Assembly: GCA_029212615.1 (NCBI GenBank)
Contig: JARGPJ010000010.1
Span: forward strand, 55,248-119,247
Source of the DNA: Verrucomicrobiales bacterium
Lineage (GTDB): Bacteria; Verrucomicrobiota; Verrucomicrobiia; Verrucomicrobiales; DEV007
Length of the DNA stretch: 64,000 bases
Reading direction: 5' to 3'
In this document: in pieces, positions 1-8,795 of the stretch
How positions within the stretch are numbered: the stretch's first letter is position 1
Layout of the letters: every line of letters starts with the position of its first letter
Program-made: the position numbers and the translations under genes
The notes under the pieces: generated by a model
What the model saw: only the letters and a program-made list of their open reading frames with translations
Databases searched by the model: none
What the model was told of the DNA's origin: nothing

Positions 1-319
1 CAGTTCCGGAGATCCCACTCCGAATCGTCCTGCGGAGATCATCATCCGTGGGCAGGGTTCCGAAAGCGGTACTGCGGAATTTAAATATCCCGCTCCGGAA
101 ATTTCGAGGTTTATCAGTCAACCCTTCCGCCCAGGGACCATCTCCACGGCCGGTGGTTCCGTGACAGGTGGTGCAATGCTTTTGGAAGAGATATCTTCCC
201 TGAAGGTAAAGGTGAAGCTCACGGCGCTGAGCATCTGAACTTTCGTCAGCCCTCGCGGGAGAGAAGAAAATAAAGAAACTTAACACCCCCCCGATCATGC
301 CAATCCGTGCCTTTTCCAT
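1..319 (-). CDS. Secreted c-type cytochrome, partial (C-terminus off window)
   Basis: The reverse strand is open from an ATG at 319 to the window edge. The start MEKARIG is followed by a hydrophobic run and an A-R-A signal-peptidase-like site, so export to the periplasm is expected. A CTTCH (CxxCH) haem-c motif lies at about residues 50-54, followed by GRGDGPW and then KPRNF and FKFRST, an arrangement usual in small class I cytochromes c of electron-transfer chains. An internal ATG at 298 would give a signal peptide without the basic n-region, so 319 is preferred; neither has a clear ribosome site. The axial methionine and C-terminus are not visible. Its redox partner is unknown because the downstream genes lie outside the window. 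It is divergent from the ABC-F gene. Confidence 0.78.
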   Translation of the reverse strand, partial: MEKARIGMIGGVLSFFIFFSPARADESSDAQRRELHLYLQGRYLFQKHCTTCHGTTGRGDGPWAEGLTDKPRNFRSGIFKFRSTAFGTLPTDDDLRRTIRSGISGT

Positions 320-625
320 CGCTTGAAACACTATCTTGCCCGGCATCCCCCCGCCCCGCGTAAGTTGCGAATAGCTGTGCCGAAACTCATCTGCTCTGAT
401 CATCCGGTGACATCATTTCGAAAGGTAACCTGAATCAACTGCCGGCCCTTTCCCAAAGCCAAAACCACTCTTGTCATCCCGGCATCGTAACAAGTCGGAT
501 TACATCGAATCAACCGTATTCACCCGTCCTCCCCCCCTTTCAAATACAATTACAGCAAATCCAGCGTGCCTTTCAGTTTGCGGAAAAGAAAGACTCAGGT
601 ATGTAGGGAAAACCTCTCAAAGATT
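320..625. other. Divergent intergenic region, cytochrome c / ABC-F
   Basis: About 300 bases separate two outward-facing genes, so it should hold both promoters. I see no convincing -35/-10 pair and no conserved RNA. Reading frames that cross it are unlike known proteins and are extensions or shadows of the ABC-F gene. Confidence 0.5.
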
Positions 626-2233
626 ATGCTCTCGATCCGGAAACTCAAAAAGTCCTACGGCGGCCAAACGCTCTTCGAAGACGCCGAATTTCAAGTCAAT
701 TATGGCGAACGAGTCGCCCTCGTCGGACCAAACGGTGCCGGCAAGTCGACCATTTTCCGTATCATCCTCGGCGAAGAGGAAGCCGACAAAGGTGACGTCG
801 AGCGCGACGAATACACGCTCGTCGGATTCCTCCCGCAGGAAAGCGAAGACGTCGGTGACTTCACGGTCATCGAAATCGCGACCGGCCGGGCCGGGATGAT
901 TGCCGAACTCGAAGCCACTCTTAAAAAACTGGAAGACGCCGGTACCGTTGACGTTCCCGCTTACTATGAAGCTCAGGGAAAATTTGACGCCCTCAATGAT
1001 CCGAAAGTTGAAGCGAAGGCAAAAGAGATGCTCCGTGGACTTGGATACAGCCACGACGATTTTGACCGGCCCGCCAAAGAAATGAGCGGAGGTTGGATCA
1101 TGCGGGCACACCTCGCCCGACTTCTCGTGATCGAACCGGACCTTCTCATGCTCGATGAGCCGACGAACCACCTTGACCTGATGTCGCTTCTCTGGTTTCA
1201 GAATTACCTGAAGAACTACTCCGGAGCAATTCTCATGATTTCTCACGACCGGGAATTCATGGACGAACTCGTCGAATCCGTCCACGACATCAACGAAGGA
1301 AAGCTTCATCACTACACCGGCAACTACAGCTCCTTCGTCGAGCAGCGTCAGGCCGCCTACGAGCAGAAGAACAACGCTTACAAGAATCAGCAAAAGCAAA
1401 TCAAGGCGCTTCAGGAATTCGCGAATAAATTCCGCTCCGTTTCCTCAAAAGCATCGCAGGCTCAGTCCAAGCTCAAAGAGATCGAGCGAATGGAGAAAAT
1501 CGAAAAGCCGATGGCACCGAAGAAGCCGTTCCGCTTTCAAATCCCCGAGCCCCCCCGCGGCGGGCAGAAGGCAATTGAGCTCAATAACATCCACTTCGCC
1601 TACGGAGACCATAAAGTCTACGAAGGCCTCAACTGCACCATCGAACGCGGCGAACGCACGGTCCTTGTCGGTCCGAACGGATCAGGAAAGTCCACTCTTC
1701 TCAAACTGCTCGCCGAAGAACTTGTACCCCAACAAGGTGAGCGAAAAGCAGGTCACAACGCGAAAATCGGATATTTCTCCCAGCATCGCGCCGCGACCCT
1801 GAGCCCGAACAACACCGTCGTCAGCGAAGTCCTCGAAGCCGCGCCAACGCTCCGCGAAGACGAGGCACGGGGAATTCTCGGATCCTTCATGTTCCGCAAA
1901 GAAGAGGTCTACAAAATGACCAAAGTCCTGAGTGGCGGTGAAAAATCCCGACTCAACCTCGTAAAATTCCTTGTCGATCCACCGAACATCCTCCTCATGG
2001 ATGAGCCGACGACCCACCTCGACATCCTCACCGTGGAATCACTGATCATTGCGCTGGAGAATTACAAAGGAACCCTGGTCTTCATTTCGCACGATGTTCA
2101 CTTCATCAAGAAACTGGCAACCGACGTCATCCATGTCGCCAACGGCGAGGCAAAACGCTTCCACGGCGACTGGGATTATTTCATCGAGAAATCCGGTGCC
2201 GGTGATGAGAGGGCTGCATTGACCGCGGAGTGA
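626..2233 (+). CDS. ABC-F family ATP-binding protein (translation factor-like)
   Basis: This is a soluble ATPase with two ABC domains and no membrane segments, the hallmark of ABC-F proteins that act on the ribosome near the E site and not in transport. The first domain has Walker A GPNGAGKST (about residues 34-42), signature MSGGW (about 152) and Walker B LMLDEPTNHLD. A charged linker rich in K, Q and E follows (about 250-310), matching the P-site tRNA-interaction motif. The second domain has GPNGSGKST (about 349), LSGGE (about 435) and LLMDEPTTHLD. At 535 residues it is normal for YbiT/EttA-type members. The ATG at 626 begins the usual MLSIRKLKKSYG start; a longer frame from 566 adds an unconserved leader. 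I cannot assign the exact subfamily. Confidence 0.9.
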   Translation: MLSIRKLKKSYGGQTLFEDAEFQVNYGERVALVGPNGAGKSTIFRIILGEEEADKGDVERDEYTLVGFLPQESEDVGDFTVIEIATGRAGMIAELEATLKKLEDAGTVDVPAYYEAQGKFDALNDPKVEAKAKEMLRGLGYSHDDFDRPAKEMSGGWIMRAHLARLLVIEPDLLMLDEPTNHLDLMSLLWFQNYLKNYSGAILMISHDREFMDELVESVHDINEGKLHHYTGNYSSFVEQRQAAYEQKNNAYKNQQKQIKALQEFANKFRSVSSKASQAQSKLKEIERMEKIEKPMAPKKPFRFQIPEPPRGGQKAIELNNIHFAYGDHKVYEGLNCTIERGERTVLVGPNGSGKSTLLKLLAEELVPQQGERKAGHNAKIGYFSQHRAATLSPNNTVVSEVLEAAPTLREDEARGILGSFMFRKEEVYKMTKVLSGGEKSRLNLVKFLVDPPNILLMDEPTTHLDILTVESLIIALENYKGTLVFISHDVHFIKKLATDVIHVANGEAKRFHGDWDYFIEKSGAGDERAALTAE

Positions 2234-2290
2234 AAACCAGAGAGACGAATCAGGATTGAATTGCCCTCCGGCAGATGCCAGTGTGAAGGG

Positions 2291-2476
2291 ATGAAAAAGA
2301 CAATTTTCCGACTTATCCTACCGGTTGTCGCTGTCTCAGCGCTCTTCGCTCTTTCCTCATGCACCACGCCTCCTGATTCCGGAGACGGCACGACAACAGG
2401 CTACTACGGCCCCAGCACGGCCAACCTCCCCGATTACACGGAGCAGCGCCGCGCCGAATTTCGGAACAACTGGTAA
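2291..2476 (+). CDS. Small lipoprotein of unknown function
   Basis: This 61-residue protein starts MKKTIFRLIL and has a lipobox L-S-S-C with the acylated cysteine at residue 24, so it should be a membrane-anchored lipoprotein. The mature part is about 38 residues, rich in T, P, G and Y, and ends N-N-W. It matches no family I recognise. The ATG at 2291 is chosen because it gives a textbook lipoprotein signal; the upstream in-frame ATG at 2261 would bury it. It lies 57 bases after the ABC-F gene and may be cotranscribed with it. It resembles the tiny entericidin-like or YSIRK-free lipoproteins often left unannotated. Confidence 0.65.
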   Translation: MKKTIFRLILPVVAVSALFALSSCTTPPDSGDGTTTGYYGPSTANLPDYTEQRRAEFRNNW

Positions 2477-2519
2477 AGTCGAGAGCCTCAGCAGCTCAGT
2501 CAAGACCACCTTCCGACAG

Positions 2520-3548
2520 TCAGGATTCAGGATTCAGGATCATGAATCCTTTCTCTGAACGCGTATCCTTGGTCGATTTATCACGCGTCACCAGCATTAA
2601 ACTGCCGGGCTTCATGAGGTCGTAGACGTCTCTCGCAAAGTCCGGATGAATGCGAATGCGGGAACGTAGGATGTTGATCGGGAACTCTTTCACCGTTTCA
2701 TCACTGTCGATCGTAAGAACTGACCAGGCGCGCATGGGACGCCCGGGGACAACCGGACTCTCTCCGGAAACAATCCCGTCAAGCATGATCGAAAGCCCCC
2801 CCGGAATCGGTGGTCCGGGCGCGACTCCCACCGGTGCCTGACCGATAAGAATACCATTCCGATAAACATAGAGAGTCTCATCGCCAAGGCTCAGCAGCAA
2901 AGAGACCGGACCGGAGGGACTTTTCTTCGGCTTGAGGAAAGGGCGGCGGTTCGGAATCGGAATGGATTCCTGATCCACATTGGTTGAGAGCAGAATTGAA
3001 ACCGGCTTGTCCGACTGGGATGGATACCGGCTTCTCTGGGTGATCGCGACGGTAGCGCCAAGAGCAGTCTCTGCGAAGAGCAACTCGGAGAACTTCAACG
3101 GCAGACGGATGCAACCGGCGGAGGCAGGATACCCGGGAAGGTCGCCGGCGTGAATCGCGATGCCCGTCCAGGTCAGTCGCTGCATGTTAGGCATCTGCGC
3201 GCCCTTATAGATGCTGGATTCGTGCTCCTTCCTTTTTTCCAGGATCGTAAAAACCCCCGTCGGAGTCTCCTTACCCGAGCGACCGGTGCTCACCGTGGAT
3301 CGCCCGATCTCAGTCCCGTTCCGGTAGATATAGGCAACCTGATCATCAATACTGACCACGATGAGGAGCGGCCCTTTCGGCGCCCTGTTCGGATTCCACT
3401 CATACTGACCCGGCTTCAAAGGCTCGCGCGTCGGAGCAACGGTCATCGCCTCCTTCTTTTTCTTCTTCTTAAAGAGCTGAGCGTTGCTTTCAGCGGAGGA
3501 AAGCAACAAAACAAGAGCGAGAAACAAGGGCAAGCGGAGAAATTTCAT
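2520..3548 (-). CDS. Exported L,D-transpeptidase (YkuD), tandem domain
   Basis: It has a signal peptide (MKFLRLPLFLALVLLLSS), then a lysine-rich patch (KKKKKK near residue 27) and a YkuD domain at about 55-170. The catalytic block reads IHAG...SAGCIR with His133, Cys146 and Arg148, so it should cross-link peptidoglycan or attach proteins to it in the periplasm. A second region (about 214-325) repeats the domain's start: LLLSLGDETLYVYRNG echoes VVSIDDQVAYIYRNG, but no SxxGC block is visible, so this copy is probably non-catalytic. The total of 342 residues fits a double domain. It converges on the lipoprotein gene. The family assignment is strong; the substrate is not known. Confidence 0.87.
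   Translation of the reverse strand: MKFLRLPLFLALVLLLSSAESNAQLFKKKKKKEAMTVAPTREPLKPGQYEWNPNRAPKGPLLIVVSIDDQVAYIYRNGTEIGRSTVSTGRSGKETPTGVFTILEKRKEHESSIYKGAQMPNMQRLTWTGIAIHAGDLPGYPASAGCIRLPLKFSELLFAETALGATVAITQRSRYPSQSDKPVSILLSTNVDQESIPIPNRRPFLKPKKSPSGPVSLLLSLGDETLYVYRNGILIGQAPVGVAPGPPIPGGLSIMLDGIVSGESPVVPGRPMRAWSVLTIDSDETVKEFPINILRSRIRIHPDFARDVYDLMKPGSLMLVTRDKSTKDTRSEKGFMILNPES
2529..2552 (+). terminator. Possible terminator between convergent genes
   Basis: An 8-base inverted repeat, AGGATTCA (2529-2536) with TGAATCCT (2543-2550), is followed by a short T run. It would serve the plus-strand lipoprotein transcript but lies inside the 3' end of the convergent YkuD gene. The unit AGGATTC is also present as a short tandem direct repeat here. 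The T tract is weak. Confidence 0.4.
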
Positions 3549-4009
3549 CTTTGCGAAAATAGCCTCAAATCCCTCTCTCGCAAATAACCTTCATGCGTCC
3601 CTGCTCAAGTGAAACGCAAGAAGTGCATTTTTGCTCGAAAGCTGAAGCTTCCAACTATCCGCCTCGTCATCATTCGACGGCAGATTTGCCGGAAGCGCTG
3701 CGGCCACCCCAATCAGAAACAGACACCAGTTATTCATGATCCAGGCTCCGGTTGAAACCCAAAGATGCTTCGTTTTGAAATAGTCAGGAGAAGACGAGCG
3801 AGACCAATCAGCAGAAAACACTGAGCAAAGTTCTATTGGCAGGAATCAGATGCACCGCTCCGCAAAGTAGCGCGGTGATGATCCAGGCAGCCTTGATGAC
3901 CTTCTACAGGACCTCTTCAGCTTCGAATAGAAGAAAGACATGAGAGCTCGAGAACGGCAGCCACCAAGAGAATGAAAAAGAACCGGCCCTCCACCTTCGA
4001 TGGAGACCC
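3549..4009. pseudogene. Non-coding stretch with possible remnant of a small membrane protein
   Basis: No intact gene is convincing here. On the minus strand, one frame around 3800-3960 reads a hydrophobic stretch (KAAWIITALLCGAVHLIPAN) with an in-frame TAG just before it and a TGA soon after. A second frame around 3650-3780 reads AWIMNNWCLFLIGVAAALPAN. The two share the pattern A-W-I...P-A-N, as if a small duplicated membrane-protein gene has decayed by stop and frameshift. A 76-residue open frame (3591-3821) covers only the second piece. This could also be chance hydrophobicity. Confidence 0.28.
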
Positions 4010-4040
4010 AAAAAAGGCCCGCTGAAAATCAACGGGCCTT
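4010..4040 (-). terminator. Rho-independent terminator of tRNA-Asp
   Basis: On the minus strand an 8-base-pair stem, AAGGCCCG/CGGGCCTT (4033-4040 with 4014-4021), is followed directly by a T run. It begins 8 bases after the tRNA 3' end. Confidence 0.85.
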
Positions 4041-4047
4041 GGCAAAA

Positions 4048-4124
<77 letters not shown>

Positions 4125-4172
4125 ACGGTATGGCAGTCTGTCAGGACAAACTACCTTGGTTAGGGGAGCGGG

Positions 4173-4201
4173 ATTCTAGGCGCGGAATAAAATCCGCGCA
4201 A
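4173..4201 (-). promoter_or_regulatory. Promoter of tRNA-Asp
   Basis: On the minus strand TTGCGC (4196-4201) and TAGAAT (4173-4178) are separated by exactly 17 bases, a good sigma-70-type pair. The predicted start of transcription is near 4166, about 40 bases before the tRNA. The spacer includes a GCGCGGA/TCCGCGC inverted repeat (4180-4199). Confidence 0.7.
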
Positions 4202-4308
4202 CAAAAAATATGAAGGAAATTCATTGCTTTTGACCTCTTTCTGATGAAAAGTCCGGTCCCCTCCCCGGAAGTGCTTGGGAGGACGACTTTTTACCCCATT
4301 TTTAGACC

Positions 4309-4662
4309 ATGAACGTGATTGATAAAATCGAGCGCGAGCAGATGAAAGACGAAGTGCCCGAGTTCGCTCAGGGAGATACCGTAAATGTGCATTCCCGCGT
4401 TGTTGAGGGTGGTAAAGAACGTATTCAGATTTTCAAAGGAATCGTTCTCGGTCGCCGTGGTTCCGGAGTAAACGAAGCATTCACCGTCCGTAAGATCTCA
4501 AATGGAGAAGGTGTTGAGCGTGTTTTCCAAATTCACTCGCCGAAGATGGCCAAGGTTGAAGTCCTCAAAAAAGGCAAAGTCCGCCGCGCCAAGCTGAACT
4601 ACCTTCGCGACCGTGTCGGCAAGGCTGCCACAAACGTGAAGTCAAAAGTGGTGCAGAAGTAG
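4309..4662 (+). CDS. rplS: 50S ribosomal protein L19
   Basis: This 117-residue protein is full length for L19, which sits at the 30S-50S interface. Typical blocks are present: [21 protein letters not shown], the [11 protein letters not shown] loop, [14 protein letters not shown] and the C-terminal [11 protein letters not shown]. It stands alone here, without the usual rpsP-rimM-trmD partners. It is divergent from tRNA-Asp, with about 180 bases between them, and is followed by its own terminator, so it is probably a single-gene transcript. No strong Shine-Dalgarno sequence precedes the ATG. Confidence 0.98.
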   Translation: MNVIDKIEREQMKDEVPEFAQGDTVNVHSRVVEGGKERIQIFKGIVLGRRGSGVNEAFTVRKISNGEGVERVFQIHSPKMAKVEVLKKGKVRRAKLNYLRDRVGKAATNVKSKVVQK

Positions 4663-4692
4663 TCAGCTTCTCCCATTTCCTAGTTTCCAAAG

Positions 4693-4718
4693 AACGGCGG
4701 GATTTCCCGTCGTTTTTT
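4693..4718 (+). terminator. Rho-independent terminator of rplS
   Basis: The inverted repeat AACGGCGGGA/TCCCGTCGTT (one G-T pair) is followed by TTTTTT, 30 bases after the rplS stop. It overlaps the last codons of the convergent TPR gene by two bases. Confidence 0.85.
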
Positions 4719-5988
4719 ATGTACGCTTTTCCTGCCTCAATCCCGGGATATTCCCCATCCAGGTGCAGGCTACAGTGACCACAAGCGTCGCCAGACCAAG
4801 CCCGACCGAAAGAGGGTGAAAGCCCGCCTCTGCGATTCGAAAGGATTCGAGACCGGCGACCACCGCAATGCTCAGGTAAACAAAACCTGTCATCGCACCG
4901 AAAACACGCCGACCGGCGGATGATTCATTGTCAAAGGCCAGCGAAGCCGGAACCGTTGAAAGGAGCAGCCCGAGGCCAACTACCCACGCAGGCGTCCATC
5001 CGAATCCCCAAGCGAACGCCATCGCCGCGAGCGCGGCAAGAATCGCTCCTCCGACCGCAATTCCCTGCCTCCGCTCTGTTCCTTTAAGCGCGAGTCGCGC
5101 CGACCTGTCGAGCAGGATGAGAAAGTTCCCGATCCCGGGCGCCAGCCAGATCCACATCACGAATCCCAGCCAGACAAGGGCAAGTGATCCGGCAAGAAGC
5201 GGGCTGATCTTTTCCAGAAGACGCCCCGCAATCTGATACGCGACGTAGAGACCGATGATAATCATCCACTGCTTTCCACCGGTGAATCGCTGCATGAAAA
5301 ATGAATAGGAAAGATAAAGCCGGTAAAACCTCGAACGCGCTTTGAAAGACTCAATCAAGCCCCCTCTCGCCACTTCAGCCGACGGATCGAGTCGAAGCGC
5401 TTCCCGGAAATGAGCCTCGGCCGCCTCGTGGTCCTTGCCTTGCAGGGCACTCCATCCTGCATTCGTATGCGCATAGCTGTTCTCCGGATCTGCCGCGAGA
5501 AGTTGCTCCACCGCCACTTCGTTCTCCGCTGACTTGCCCTGCATTCTCAGGGCATGAGTCAGGATATTCGCCGCCATGGTGTGATCGCTGTCTACCACGA
5601 GAGAACGGCGACTCCACTCCTCGGCCCCTGCCCACCGACTCATCCCGCAATAAGCGTTGGCCTTCGTCACCAAAGCAAGAGCGTCCTCCGGATTCAAAGC
5701 AATCGCGGTCCCGGCAGCGGCCAGTGCTTCTTTATAATGTCTCAGGTCCGAGAGGATCAATGACTTCACCGAGTGAAAATACCCATTGTCCGCCTCGATC
5801 CGAATCGCTTCGTTGATTGAATGGAGAGCTTTCGTAAGCCTTCCCTCCTGACTAAGCTGACAGAGGGCCAACCGACTGTAGACAAAGGCATTCTCCGGGT
5901 CTCCCGCAAGCACCGAAAGAAAACACGACTCCGCCTCTTCCAGCCTGCCCTGCTCTTGCAAAAGAAGCCCGTGAGCCAACTCACTCAT
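4717..5988 (-). CDS. TPR-repeat integral membrane protein
   Basis: This 423-residue protein has an N-terminal half (about 1-205) of tetratricopeptide repeats with typical A-x-x-x-x-P-x-N/D spacing (for example ALNPEDALALVTKANAY). About six hydrophobic segments fill residues 225-420. TPR arrays bind protein partners, so this is probably a membrane-anchored scaffold with a cytoplasmic TPR domain. Its ATG overlaps the stop of the upstream TPR-AAA+ gene by four bases, so the two are translationally coupled and likely form a complex. The final residues RQEKRT suggest a cytoplasmic C-terminus. I do not recognise a named family for the membrane half. Confidence 0.75.
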   Translation of the reverse strand: MSELAHGLLLQEQGRLEEAESCFLSVLAGDPENAFVYSRLALCQLSQEGRLTKALHSINEAIRIEADNGYFHSVKSLILSDLRHYKEALAAAGTAIALNPEDALALVTKANAYCGMSRWAGAEEWSRRSLVVDSDHTMAANILTHALRMQGKSAENEVAVEQLLAADPENSYAHTNAGWSALQGKDHEAAEAHFREALRLDPSAEVARGGLIESFKARSRFYRLYLSYSFFMQRFTGGKQWMIIIGLYVAYQIAGRLLEKISPLLAGSLALVWLGFVMWIWLAPGIGNFLILLDRSARLALKGTERRQGIAVGGAILAALAAMAFAWGFGWTPAWVVGLGLLLSTVPASLAFDNESSAGRRVFGAMTGFVYLSIAVVAGLESFRIAEAGFHPLSVGLGLATLVVTVACTWMGNIPGLRQEKRT

Positions 5989-7406
5989 TTCTGAATCCCC
6001 AGGTAGTCGAGAATTTCATCGTAGAATCCGCTTTGATTGGCGTAGAGAGCGTAATTTTTCGCGCTCTCAAACCACTTGCGGGTGCTGGGCTTCACCTGTT
6101 TCACGGTTTTAACCAACTGCTTCTGGGTGATTGGTACAATCTTTCCCGACTTCATCGCTTGAGCGAGAGAGCCTTCGATTGCCTGATCAAACACGGCTTT
6201 GATATCGGCACCCGAAAAATCCTTCAACTTTCTCGCCAGCCCGGCGGGGTCGAGTCCGCTGACCGGCTTTCCATCTGCCATGATCTTTACAATCTCAGCG
6301 CGTGCCACTTCGTCCGGTGGGGGAACGAAAACGAGACGGTCAAATCGTCCCGGTCGTAGAAAGGCGGAATCGAGATGCCAGGGAGCATTCGTTGCCCCGA
6401 GAACCAAAACACCATCATTCTTTGCCGACTCCCGATCCAGCTCCGCAAGAAACTGATTGATCAGGGTTCGCCCTGCTGATGTCCGCATGTCCTTGCGGTC
6501 CGCCGCAAGCGCATCGACCTCGTCAAAAAACAGCACCGCAGGTGCCTGCCGACGGGCGAGTTCGAATATTTCATGAAGCTTTTCCTCTGACTTCCCGATC
6601 CACATATCGAGAATCTGATGAAGACCGACGTTGAAAAATTTCGCTTTGATCTCCCCCGCTGTCGCCCGGCTAATCAGTGTCTTACCACAGCCGGGAGGAC
6701 CGTAGAGGAGGACGCCACCACCGGCCTTCTTCCCGTAGGCTTCAAAGAGCTCCCGATTTTCCATGGGATAGAGGATCTTCATTCGGATATCCTCTTTGAC
6801 GCTCTCCATTCCACCGACCCCGGCGAAGTCAGTGTCCGGTTTTTGCTCAAACTCGAGCTCCAGGCTGGACTCATCATCAAAAGGATCTTCGTCAAACTCC
6901 TCTTCAAACTCAGAATCAAAAAAGGCTCCTGCCTGCGAATCACCCTGCGGCATCGGTGCCGGTCGACCTTGCCCCTCTTTAGAGGGCGGGGAACTATCCG
7001 CCCTCCGACCTCCCGCTTCACGAATGCGTTTGAGCAATTCTTCGTCCGCCAGAGACGGCTCCAGCTCGATTGCCCGGTTGTAACACTCTCGAGCGCCTTT
7101 TCCATCGGACTCTCCAAGGAGTAATTTTGCTTTCAGGAACCACGCAGGGGCATGGGAAGGGTGCTCCTGAACAAGCTGCTCAAGACGGAGGATCGCTTCG
7201 GAAGACTTCCCCTCCAGTTCGAGCAACTGCGCAATCTGAGTCCTCGCCGTTGGATTCCCCGGCTCCACCCCCATGGCTCGATCAAAGGTCACTCGCGCCT
7301 CATCAAACTGAAAATCGTCCAGATAGGCCTGACCTAAAAGGAGGATAAGCGGAAGATTATCGGGCGAAACAGCAAGTGCCTGCTTGAGAGATTGAATATC
7401 AGCCAT
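5985..7406 (-). CDS. TPR-AAA+ ATPase (Cdc48/Vps4-like)
   Basis: Residues 1-125 are TPR repeats; 160-190 is a very acidic linker (EFEEEFDEDPFDDE); 195-430 is one AAA+ module of the classical clade. Visible motifs are GVGGMESVKEDI (198-207), Walker A GPPGCGKT (236-243), Walker B LFFDEVDAL (292-300), sensor-1 GATN (337-340) and the arginine-finger segment LRPGRFDR. The C-terminal helix STRKWFESAKNYALYANQSG is like the end of Vps4 or spastin proteins. Such ATPases form hexamers that unfold or extract proteins. The linker may dock substrates. It is coupled to the TPR membrane protein downstream, suggesting work at the membrane. The substrate is unknown, and it has no HEXXH peptidase domain, so it is not FtsH. 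Confidence 0.82.
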   Translation of the reverse strand: MADIQSLKQALAVSPDNLPLILLLGQAYLDDFQFDEARVTFDRAMGVEPGNPTARTQIAQLLELEGKSSEAILRLEQLVQEHPSHAPAWFLKAKLLLGESDGKGARECYNRAIELEPSLADEELLKRIREAGGRRADSSPPSKEGQGRPAPMPQGDSQAGAFFDSEFEEEFDEDPFDDESSLELEFEQKPDTDFAGVGGMESVKEDIRMKILYPMENRELFEAYGKKAGGGVLLYGPPGCGKTLISRATAGEIKAKFFNVGLHQILDMWIGKSEEKLHEIFELARRQAPAVLFFDEVDALAADRKDMRTSAGRTLINQFLAELDRESAKNDGVLVLGATNAPWHLDSAFLRPGRFDRLVFVPPPDEVARAEIVKIMADGKPVSGLDPAGLARKLKDFSGADIKAVFDQAIEGSLAQAMKSGKIVPITQKQLVKTVKQVKPSTRKWFESAKNYALYANQSGFYDEILDYLGIQK

Positions 7407-7574
7407 CGAATGCAGAGGATCTTAAAATGAAAACGAATCAAACCGAAGTGGCAAGTGTTGAAGTGAAAAGCTCGGACCGCGGAAACTGCACCGGGCGTAT
7501 CAAAATTGGGCATTCAGAGGGTCGGAATGTAATGCATTGAGACCTGCCTTATGCCATGATGATTTCCAGCTTTC

Positions 7575-8729
7575 ATGAATTTTCCTCTCCTGCTCAGTGG
7601 CCTTTGTGCAGCGACAGCCCTTCTGTCCGGGCTTTCCCCTGCGCTCTCTGCTGCCGGGGAACCGACTCTTCAAGTGAGTTTCACTCGGGAAGGCGTCACT
7701 TTTGCCGGAAAAATTCCGAGTGAGGAATACGGGCAGACTCTCGCTGAATCGGTAAAATCAGTCCGACCTGACCTGAGTATTCTGAACCTCGGACTGAAAG
7801 TGGACCCGGAAGTGGAGGGGCCTGATCTCGGCGATCTTAAGAGCCTCCTCGCCGAACTCGGTATTTCAACTCATGAAGGACACTTCAGTATCGATGAAGA
7901 GTCGCTCACCATCGGAGGAATGACCGATAGCCGCATCACCTCAACGGCCCTCAAAATTCGTCTGGATCCGCTATTAGGGGATCGAAATTTCATCAATCGC
8001 ATCTGCATCGTCAACAAAGATGATCTGCCTAAACTTTCAGTTCATCTTTCATCCGGCGAAACGAGTGGACCGCTCCTCAATTTTGATCTCATCCCGACAG
8101 CAGCAGAAGCCTACGAGCCACCCGGACTTTCAATCAGCAATCTCTTTCCAATGATGCTGACACTCAGCGATCTGTCACGCCTCAAAGAAAAGCCTTCAAT
8201 CACTGACAAGAACGCCCCGGAGGCACCCATGCAGGCCGTTCCGCTTCTGCAGGTTAGAAACATCGGAGGCTCCACTTCGAAACCAACGCCAATGCTGCGT
8301 GCAATGCCGGCACCCCCTCAGCCTACCTACATCCCGCTCTCTCCTGTCTTGTTCACCCGCGACTCATTTCTCCTTCAAGTGAATCAGGAATCGAACGTGG
8401 ATGCCATCGTCGCGCAGCTCAGTGAACCTCCTCTGGCCGGGCATCCGATTCTGGTTCAACCGGTCAAGTCTGCCTCCCGAAGCGGGGCTTTTGGTGACTA
8501 TCTCATCGAAAAGCGGGCAGAGGCGACAAAAACCATGCTCCTGGAAAGGGGAATTTCCGCTTCGCTGATTTCAGTAGAAACGATCGAAGACAAAACGAGT
8601 ACAGACCGGGGCGAAGTTCGACTCGTCGTTAAAATTCCTCCGCCCCCTCAGCAAATCGAATCAAAGGAAGAGGAAACTCCGGAAGAGGCGCTATCAAGCG
8701 GGACAGTTAGCGCCGCGCCTGTCGAGTGA
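7575..8729 (+). CDS. Exported protein with divergent OmpA-like C-terminal domain
   Basis: This 384-residue protein has a signal peptide ending A-L-S-A-A. Residues about 28-160 contain two BON-like or SIMPL-like repeats (an LQVSFTREGVTFAGKI strand pattern). A proline-rich linker follows, and residues 255-355 resemble the OmpA/MotB peptidoglycan-binding fold: F..DSFLLQ, then a helix with EKRAEATKTMLLERGI and a strand near RGEVRLVVKI. The usual N-x-x-L-S-x-x-R signature is altered to DYLIEKRAEA, so peptidoglycan binding is not assured. The tail is acidic and disordered. It is divergent from the TPR-AAA+ gene and convergent with the sulfatase. Its function is not known. Confidence 0.6.
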   Translation: MNFPLLLSGLCAATALLSGLSPALSAAGEPTLQVSFTREGVTFAGKIPSEEYGQTLAESVKSVRPDLSILNLGLKVDPEVEGPDLGDLKSLLAELGISTHEGHFSIDEESLTIGGMTDSRITSTALKIRLDPLLGDRNFINRICIVNKDDLPKLSVHLSSGETSGPLLNFDLIPTAAEAYEPPGLSISNLFPMMLTLSDLSRLKEKPSITDKNAPEAPMQAVPLLQVRNIGGSTSKPTPMLRAMPAPPQPTYIPLSPVLFTRDSFLLQVNQESNVDAIVAQLSEPPLAGHPILVQPVKSASRSGAFGDYLIEKRAEATKTMLLERGISASLISVETIEDKTSTDRGEVRLVVKIPPPPQQIESKEEETPEEALSSGTVSAAPVE

Positions 8730-8795
8730 CGTCCCCGGACCTCCCCACTCGACTCTGAGCGGAGGAGGACAAGGGAAGGCAGGTTTTCCGCGTAA

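Noticed and set aside
617..1399. 260-residue minus-strand open frame inside the ABC-F gene
   Set aside because: It is antisense to a fully conserved ATPase, lacks any family pattern and mirrors codon structure of the sense gene.
3591..3821. A 76-residue intact gene
   Set aside because: It covers only part of the decayed-looking stretch and has no known relative; better treated as a remnant.
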